The notes under the pieces: model-generated | The model's database searches: none | What the model was told of the DNA's origin: nothing | The model's input: the letters and a program-made list of their open reading frames with translations, nothing else | Translations under genes and position numbers: made by a program | DNA from: Terana coerulea | Lineage: Eukaryota > Basidiomycota > Agaricomycetes > Polyporales > Phanerochaetaceae | NCBI GenBank assembly: GCA_024811115.1 | Contig: JAKOGH010000059.1 | Span: forward strand, 1 to 14,931 | Reading direction: 5' to 3' | Length of the DNA stretch: 14,931 bases | In this document: positions 9,935 through 14,931 of the stretch, in pieces | Layout of the letters: the number at the start of each line of letters is the position of its first letter | How positions within the stretch are numbered: the stretch's first letter is position 1

Positions 9935-10711
9935 TCCGTACTTGTACGCGAGGTGAAGCCCAGGAGAGGCAGCCGGGAACAGGCTGAATATCGGTTACAG
10001 TGTATACTCGTCGTCGGGCGTTGGTAGCTACGGTCAAGCTACGGCGCCCCGTGCAAGGTGGGCTGTGTCTGCAGACTTCACATCGGCATGATGGAAGTCC
10101 ACACATCACGCAAGTATATATTTTACAGCTGCTCCCACGATATCGGGCACGCGATATGCTTCCCACATGAGGTGGTCTGAATATCAACGGCTGTTCATCA
10201 GTCTAAAGACCTTGTTGATCATGATGAACGTACAGACCTTGGATTAGGTTGGCCGCACTTTTATGCCCCCCAGCACCGTTTGCCTGATATTAGGCCTGCG
10301 TTCCATCTAAGTACACCGACGAATGCCACTTTGACCAGATGTACTTCCTAGCATGTCACAGGCATGTGAGCCTAACAGCTAACGAGCAGTGATTCGCATT
10401 TCTCGCAGGGAGAGCTGGATTCAAGCTTCGAAGAAAGCATTGCAACCTGTCACTGCTGCTTTGGGATTCAGAGCCGCGAGCGACCTATTGGTGAATTCTT
10501 TGAGGAATGGTTCCTCGACATCCACAGCCATCATTGAACAGAATGTGAGATTTGGAGTGCAAGGTATGATATGTAGCGGTACATAGCTAGGCGATACAAA
10601 TACACGAGCGAACCCGTTCTCTTCCGTTCACTTGTACATATTTCTTGGTCGTTCGCGGGTCAAGGGAATAATAACCATCTTCAAGATCTCGTGGGCCTAA
10701 ATAACGATAGC
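9935..10711. other. Intergenic between DUF6533 copy B and the penta-EF-hand gene
   Basis: This should hold the promoter of copy B and the 3' UTR of the penta-EF-hand gene. Patches align with 6845-7396. A block at about 10390-10590 has no obvious equivalent in the left unit and is open in both orientations (plus: a frame with KKALQPVTAALGFRAASDLL; minus: MMAVDVEEPFLKEFTNRSL before a stop). I cannot identify either, and neither is flanked by a full gene model. Confidence 0.35.
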
Positions 10712-11739
10712 TTAGGGCGCGCTGAGCACGGTCTGCATGAACTGATCGTAGTTGATCTGGATCCAGCCGTCCCGGTCGGTATCGAGCCGCTGGAACGACT
10801 CCGTGAGGGTCTTGATCACGACGCACGCGCGCACGAAGCGGTCGAACGAGATACCGGGGGGTGCGCTGCCGGGCATCGCGACTCCGGAGGCTTGACGAAC
10901 ATCTACCCCTCCACGGGTAGCTCAATTAGCGACGCATCCGACGGAAGCCGAGAGAAGTGGGCGTACCGTATTTGGCCTCGAGGAGGTGCATCAGTGGCGG
11001 CGAGAGGTTGTAGCCAAACTGGGTGAGGGCCTGCGAGAGCTCCTGGCCGTCGATGGAGCCCGAGCGGTCGCGGTCGAAGTGGCGGAAGACGTTCTGCCAG
11101 TCCTTGACGTACTTCCAGAGGCCGGCGAACTCGTTGAAGCCGACGGTACCGCTGCGGTCCGTGTCGAAGATGGTCATGAGCAGCTTGACGGTATCGAGAT
11201 CGAAGGCTAGAGATTGCCTACTTCAGCATGGGATTGCCTTTGCGGAAGCTGCGAACACTCACCAGACCAATCTCCGTTGATCAAAGCTCTTTCTGCATGA
11301 AGACAATATGTTCAACCTTGCTCAGCGGATAGTATTCGAAGCCGGACGTACGCAGTTCATGAGCAGAAATCTGGCCAGATCTGTCGGTGTCAACAGCAGT
11401 GAACCAGTTCCAAAGCCTTAATATCACGGTCTCGGGATCAGCAGAACCCCTCTAGCCAGGAAGGTATAACTCACTGAGGGTCAGCACCAGGGGGCGGTCC
11501 TGCGGGGGGTCCACCGGTGAATCCACCTGGCCCTCCACCGCCTGGGCCACCGTAAGGAGGTGCGCTACCTCCGTATCCTCCACCAGGGGGTCCGCCGTAC
11601 CCTCCGCCAGGACCTCCGCCGCCGTACCCTCCGCCGCCGTATCCTCCTCCACCACCGCCATACTGTAATCCCAAGTCAGTTTGAGCCTGGGGTGCCAGCG
11701 GTCGCTGAAGCTGAGACGTACGCCACCGCCGTAGGACAT
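10712..11739 (-). CDS. PEF1: Penta-EF-hand calcium-binding protein (peflin/ALG-2/yeast Pef1 type)
   Basis: Penta-EF-hand proteins are Ca2+-dependent adaptors; relatives act in COPII/ESCRT contacts (ALG-2, peflin) and in budding-yeast polarity (Pef1). Six exons: 11722-11739, 11475-11662, 11352-11416, 11263-11292, 10967-11206 and 10712-10890, total 720 nt, giving 239 residues with the frame closing exactly. Residues 1-69 form a Gly/Pro/Tyr-rich tail starting MSYGGG. EF1 loop about 78-89 (DTDRSGQISAHE), EF2 about 115-126 (DTDRSGTVGFNE) and EF3 about 145-156 (DRDRSGSIDGQE) look canonical. EF4 (around ISFDRFVRACVV) is degenerate. EF5 about 217-228 (DTDRDGWIQINY) lacks the Glu at loop position 12, as expected for the dimerisation hand. 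The protein ends FMQTVLSAP. The first intron follows only six codons, and exon 4 is a 30-nt micro-exon. A TATAAAA lies about 105 bp upstream. A truncated duplicate lies at 7397-7757. Confidence 0.93.
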
Positions 11740-12180
11740 ATTACTGAGTTAAGCTGAGAAGAGAAGAGAAGGGGGAAGATGGTGGTTAGGGGTAGAAAGA
11801 TAGAGATCTGTAGAGATCGCCATCCTCGAGTGAAGTCATGGTTTTATACGAGAAACGCTTGTGTCTGAACAGTGCGATCGTCTAAACTCTGGTGCGCCGG
11901 CACAGCCTCATCTGTCCAGCCATATTCGTTCACAGCTTTTGTCTCCCGAGTGGTAGAAATAGGAGTGAATGTGCAGTGCCTTATCTCATTGTAAGCACAT
12001 CCGCGGACCATGTTAACACAGCCTGCCGCACGGCCAAAGCATCGCTATTATAATAACTCGCAACCGAAGCCAATAATGATACAGGTTAAATCCAAAAGAG
12101 CGACAGATTGTCCCGCATAGAATACATATGAGTCAACGGCAGAAATAAGGCACGAATGGTCGAGGACCGCAAAGCTAGGA
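11740..12180. other. Intergenic: penta-EF-hand promoter and SPT7 3' flank
   Basis: This 441-bp gap separates the stop codon of SPT7 (12181) from the start of the next leftward gene (11739). It holds the TATA box and pyrimidine-rich leader of the penta-EF-hand gene and presumably the SPT7 3' UTR and terminator. I see no additional coding sequence. Confidence 0.5.
11842..11848 (-). promoter_or_regulatory. Probable TATA box of the penta-EF-hand gene
   Basis: On the minus strand the sequence reads CGTATAAAAC, with TATAAAA about 103-109 bp upstream of the ATG at 11739. Between them is a CT-rich leader (CCCCCTTCTCTTCTCTTCTC on minus, near 11755-11775), typical of fungal 5' UTRs. Spacing and orientation fit; there is no experimental support. 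Confidence 0.5.
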
Positions 12181-14931
12181 TCATCCAGCAGCCATTATGA
12201 CGGGCGGCAGCGCATCCATCGTCTTCTTCTTCTTGACCGGTGTCGGCTTGGGCTTCTTGGGCGTATCCGGTGCGCTCGCAGCAGGGGTCGCGGCGGGTGT
12301 TTCGCTGAGCCTGTACATCCCTTCCATCTTCACCTCCATTCCCTCTGGCTGACTGGCTGGGCCAGGGAACGACGAGGTCTTCAACGGTTTTGGGGGAGCC
12401 TTCTTCTTTGACGCGTTGGCCGAGGGATTGCTCTTGAGGACTTGACCAAGCGGGCCAAGCTTCGTGTGTGCAGGTACGGGGGCGTCGTCTGGAAGTGTGA
12501 CAGATGAGGGCGACGATGGGTGGGGTGGGGGCTGTAATGGCGCGTTGAATGCACCGGGTATATGATAGCTGAAGGGTGGTATCGAGGGTGGAATAGAAGG
12601 CGCAACTGAGACAGATAGGGATGAGAGACGCTGCTGATAGAATGGTTTGAGCAGGCCAATCTGGTCTTCCACAGCGTTGGAATCCAGCGGAACAAAAGGT
12701 GGCGGGAGGGTAAGGGGGAGGAGGTGGTTCTGTAGGTTTCGCGCTGAGAAAGCATTAACGTTGGAAAGTTTCATATCGCAATTGATAGTGACACATACGC
12801 TGCAGCACCCTCTTTCGCCTTGTTCTTGCCTTTGAGAAGCTTCTTGGGTATTGTAAGGCTGGAAAGACCGAACTCGGACGCAATACCCAATTCGCGTAGA
12901 CCCAAGAAATCTTCGCCAAATGAATCGGCGAAGTTGCCCCTATATAAAGAAGCTTAATGCGCATCGAAAGAGGACACAGCGGACGAACGCACATAACGAA
13001 TGCTCCCTCTTCTTCCTCGTCCTCTTCTGCACCGAAGAGAGCGTCATCATCCCAAGCTTGGTCGGACACCTGCGCTAACAGTCAGTATGAATGTAACCGA
13101 CATCCGCTGGAGAACTCACAGCCTCAGTGTATGTGCTGCTAAGTTTCTTCTCAAGCTCCGTCATCCTTGAACCGTATCGCACGACGTCGTCTTTGATATA
13201 GCGCTCGAGTTCGTATATCCGCGTGATACCACCCTCGAACAGCGTGTGCAGGATGATTTCCTGTCATGTATCCCGGATTCATGATACGAGCAGGATGTAT
13301 TGCACCAGGTGCTTACCTCAGGTGTCATTTTTCCTGCATACTTTTCGCTCAGGAAGCTGATGTTACGGCCGACATTGAGCAGATAGTCAGCGGTTACACC
13401 GGCCAGCACGTCCAGCGCGACTTTCGATGCTCCTACGGTCCAGGTAAGTGACTGAAGAAGCGTGACACGAATATTCAAACCTTGGAAGCCAACATGCTCC
13501 AAGACCTTCGTCCCCATCCAATGCAAACAGTCGTCGGCGTTCTCTTCACCAAGCTCCAAGCCCCCAGCCTTCGCCCTCCACGGCCTGTCATCCAACGGAG
13601 CATCCGCTTCATCCGCAGGCTGTGGAAGTGGTTCAAAGCTAGGTTGAGAGGGGCCTGCGCCGGTGTTCTCCTCGTTGTTCGACTCCTTGAGTACCGTCAG
13701 CCGGGCATGTGTAGTTCTCACGCGTCGTAACGTCCGTATGTTATTATTCATGTGGTAGAGTAGTGTCTTCTTCTGCTGTTCTTCGTCTTGCTTCCGCCGC
13801 TTCTTGCGGGGACGCTTCCTGCTTTCCGTGGGGGTCGGTGATGTCGGAGGGTGGTGGCTGTGAAGGGGAACTTTCGGATGAAGAATGGCGGAGGATGGGA
13901 AGTCCGTTTCCAATCATAGTGTCGGATTCCATGGCATCCCACCAGAGGTCGACCACATCTCTCTCCAGTGACTCAGTACGGGCGCGCTTTCGTGGCCGGC
14001 TTTCTGACGAGGTCCTAGGTACAAATTGGCTTAGCATTCTCAGGAAAGCTGCTCACCACTCACAGCTTTCGCTTCTCGCCAACCTCCCCATCCACTATCA
14101 TCGCAAATGGATCTTCAACGTCCGCATCTGGAACCGAGGCCGCATACTCGTGTAACCGCTCCTCCAAACTCGGGCCGCTCAACCCATTCGCAAGAAACTC
14201 GCCCAGCAGCCGCGCGTCCAGCTCCTTGTCGAGGTTCATGAATTCTGACATTCCCTCCGCCGACCGCTGAATAGCCGGAGTCTCCGGGAAAGGGGCATCA
14301 CGTCTTGGTATTGACCCATTTGCACCTGCCAGTGGTTTGGATGGGCTGGGGGACTTCGTGAAAGCCACCGGACGCGCCTTGCCGATGCTGTGACCGTTGA
14401 CGCCTATACCGTTCAACTTCGGTGTGGCTGAACGAGACGATATTTCGGTCGGAATGTGTGGGTCTACGCGTTCCTTGCGATCCGTGATGTTCTTTAGAAG
14501 CTTTTCGGCTTTGACCTTCAGGCGATTCGCGCAGAGCCGTAGTGGATGGTTCTGTGACGCCTTAGCCTTGCGAGTTCCCGGGCGATTGGGTGGCCAGCTT
14601 ACCTCCGTAGCGTTGTACGCAAGGCAGTTGCTCCATATGAGGTCCAAGTCGTCCTTGAACTCGCGTTTCGACTTGTAGCTCTTCTGCTTCACCTTCTTCT
14701 GCATGGTTTGCAGATCCATGGGATGCGCGATGACTACAATAGAATTAGCGTCGCTATTGTGCTGAGACCGGGAAGTGAACGCACCCTCATGAGGTAGTCC
14801 GGCACCTCCGATTTCGTGACTGGCTTCAAAAACGCCTCCGCATCCCGATTGTCCTGTGAACCGCTCAGCACCTCTAGTGGTCCGACCGCGCGTGCAAGCG
14901 TACCATCGTCACCGTTCGAAGGTCTTGCAGC
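12181..14931 (-). CDS. SPT7: SAGA complex subunit Spt7 (bromodomain + histone fold), 5' end outside window
   Basis: Spt7 is a core scaffold of the SAGA histone-acetyltransferase/co-activator complex; its histone fold pairs with a TAF10-type partner. Seen in order from the right edge: AFLKPVTKSEVPDYL then IAHPMDLQTMQKKVKQKSYK, DDLDLIWSNCLAYN and NHPLR, which is a bromodomain with its acetyl-lysine-pocket Asn; DLWWDAM; LLYHMNNNIRTLRRVRTTHA; a histone fold around DCLHWMGTKVLEHVGFQG and ASKVALDVLAGVTADYLLNV; an acidic patch GAEEDEEEEGAF; GEDFLGLRELGIASEFGLSS; IGLLKPFYQQRL; LPDDAPVPAHTKLGPLGQV; and a Lys/Pro-rich tail. Inferred introns: 14734-14784, 14552-14602, 14015-14063, 13433-13480, 13261-13316, 13070-13119, 12940-12992 and 12730-12794. 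The frame changes by one base at a run of five G (plus strand, 13830-13834), as if one were extra, and the phase across the first intron (near 14784-14786) does not close. The last intron closes only with donor TAT|GTGTCA; a better-looking GTATGT four bases earlier does not. The N-terminal part lies beyond 14931. Confidence 0.9.

Larger units (their letters stand above)
8233..11065. repeat. Right unit of the tandem segmental duplication
   Basis: This is the direct repeat partner of 5070-7757. It carries DUF6533 copy B and the 3' part of the intact penta-EF-hand gene. It contains roughly 150-200 bp more than the left unit, mainly between about 10190 and 10590. The complete penta-EF-hand gene extends past the unit's right end, so the right unit most likely marks the ancestral position and the left unit the added copy. 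Confidence 0.8.

Noticed and set aside
11560..11757. Arg-rich plus-strand open frame
   Set aside because: It is the antisense reading of the Gly-rich repeats of the penta-EF-hand gene.
12381..12755. Alternative minus-strand frame over the SPT7 C-terminal exon
   Set aside because: Conserved Spt7 sequence (IGLLKPFYQQRL, LPDDAPVPAHTKLGPLGQV) lies in the frame of 12181-12729.

Overview
This looks like nuclear DNA of a filamentous basidiomycete, most likely an Agaricomycete. The genes are split by many short introns (about 48-80 nt) with GT...AG ends. The recognisable proteins are fungal housekeeping factors, together with two copies of a DUF6533-type multi-membrane-segment protein, a family that is abundant in mushroom-forming fungi. 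I saw no rRNA, tRNA, CRISPR array, recognisable transposon or prokaryotic gene organisation.

Layout from left to right. (1) 1-726: no convincing gene. (2) 727-1406, minus: a two-exon gene for an unrecognised protein of about 199 residues. (3) 2364-4200, plus: Cdh1/Fizzy-related, the WD40 activator of the APC/C ubiquitin ligase, with C-box, seven-bladed WD40 region and C-terminal Ile-Arg tail. (4) 5070-11065: a diverged tandem segmental duplication. Each unit reads, along the plus axis, [DUF6533 membrane-protein gene on minus] then [3' part of a penta-EF-hand gene on minus]. Left unit: DUF6533 copy A (5070-6844) plus a decayed 3' fragment of the penta-EF-hand gene (about 7397-7757). Right unit: DUF6533 copy B (8233-9934) plus the complete penta-EF-hand gene (10712-11739). 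(5) 12181 to beyond 14931, minus: the SAGA subunit Spt7 (bromodomain, histone fold and C-terminal region), cut by the right edge of the window.

The three housekeeping genes act in separate processes: mitotic exit/G1 (Cdh1), calcium-dependent adaptor function (penta-EF-hand) and SAGA co-activator architecture (Spt7). I see no operon-like or pathway cluster.

The most notable features are the duplication, with a different lesion in each DUF6533 copy, and a set of single-base length anomalies in C/G runs. At two sites in cdh1 and one in SPT7, conserved protein sequence continues in another frame exactly across a homopolymer. A similar problem is seen in DUF6533 copy B and at the first SPT7 intron. 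With one base added at each of its two sites, the cdh1 coding length becomes exactly 575 codons plus stop. The simplest reading is homopolymer miscalling in the assembly rather than decay of essential genes. I did not find a convincing undescribed system.
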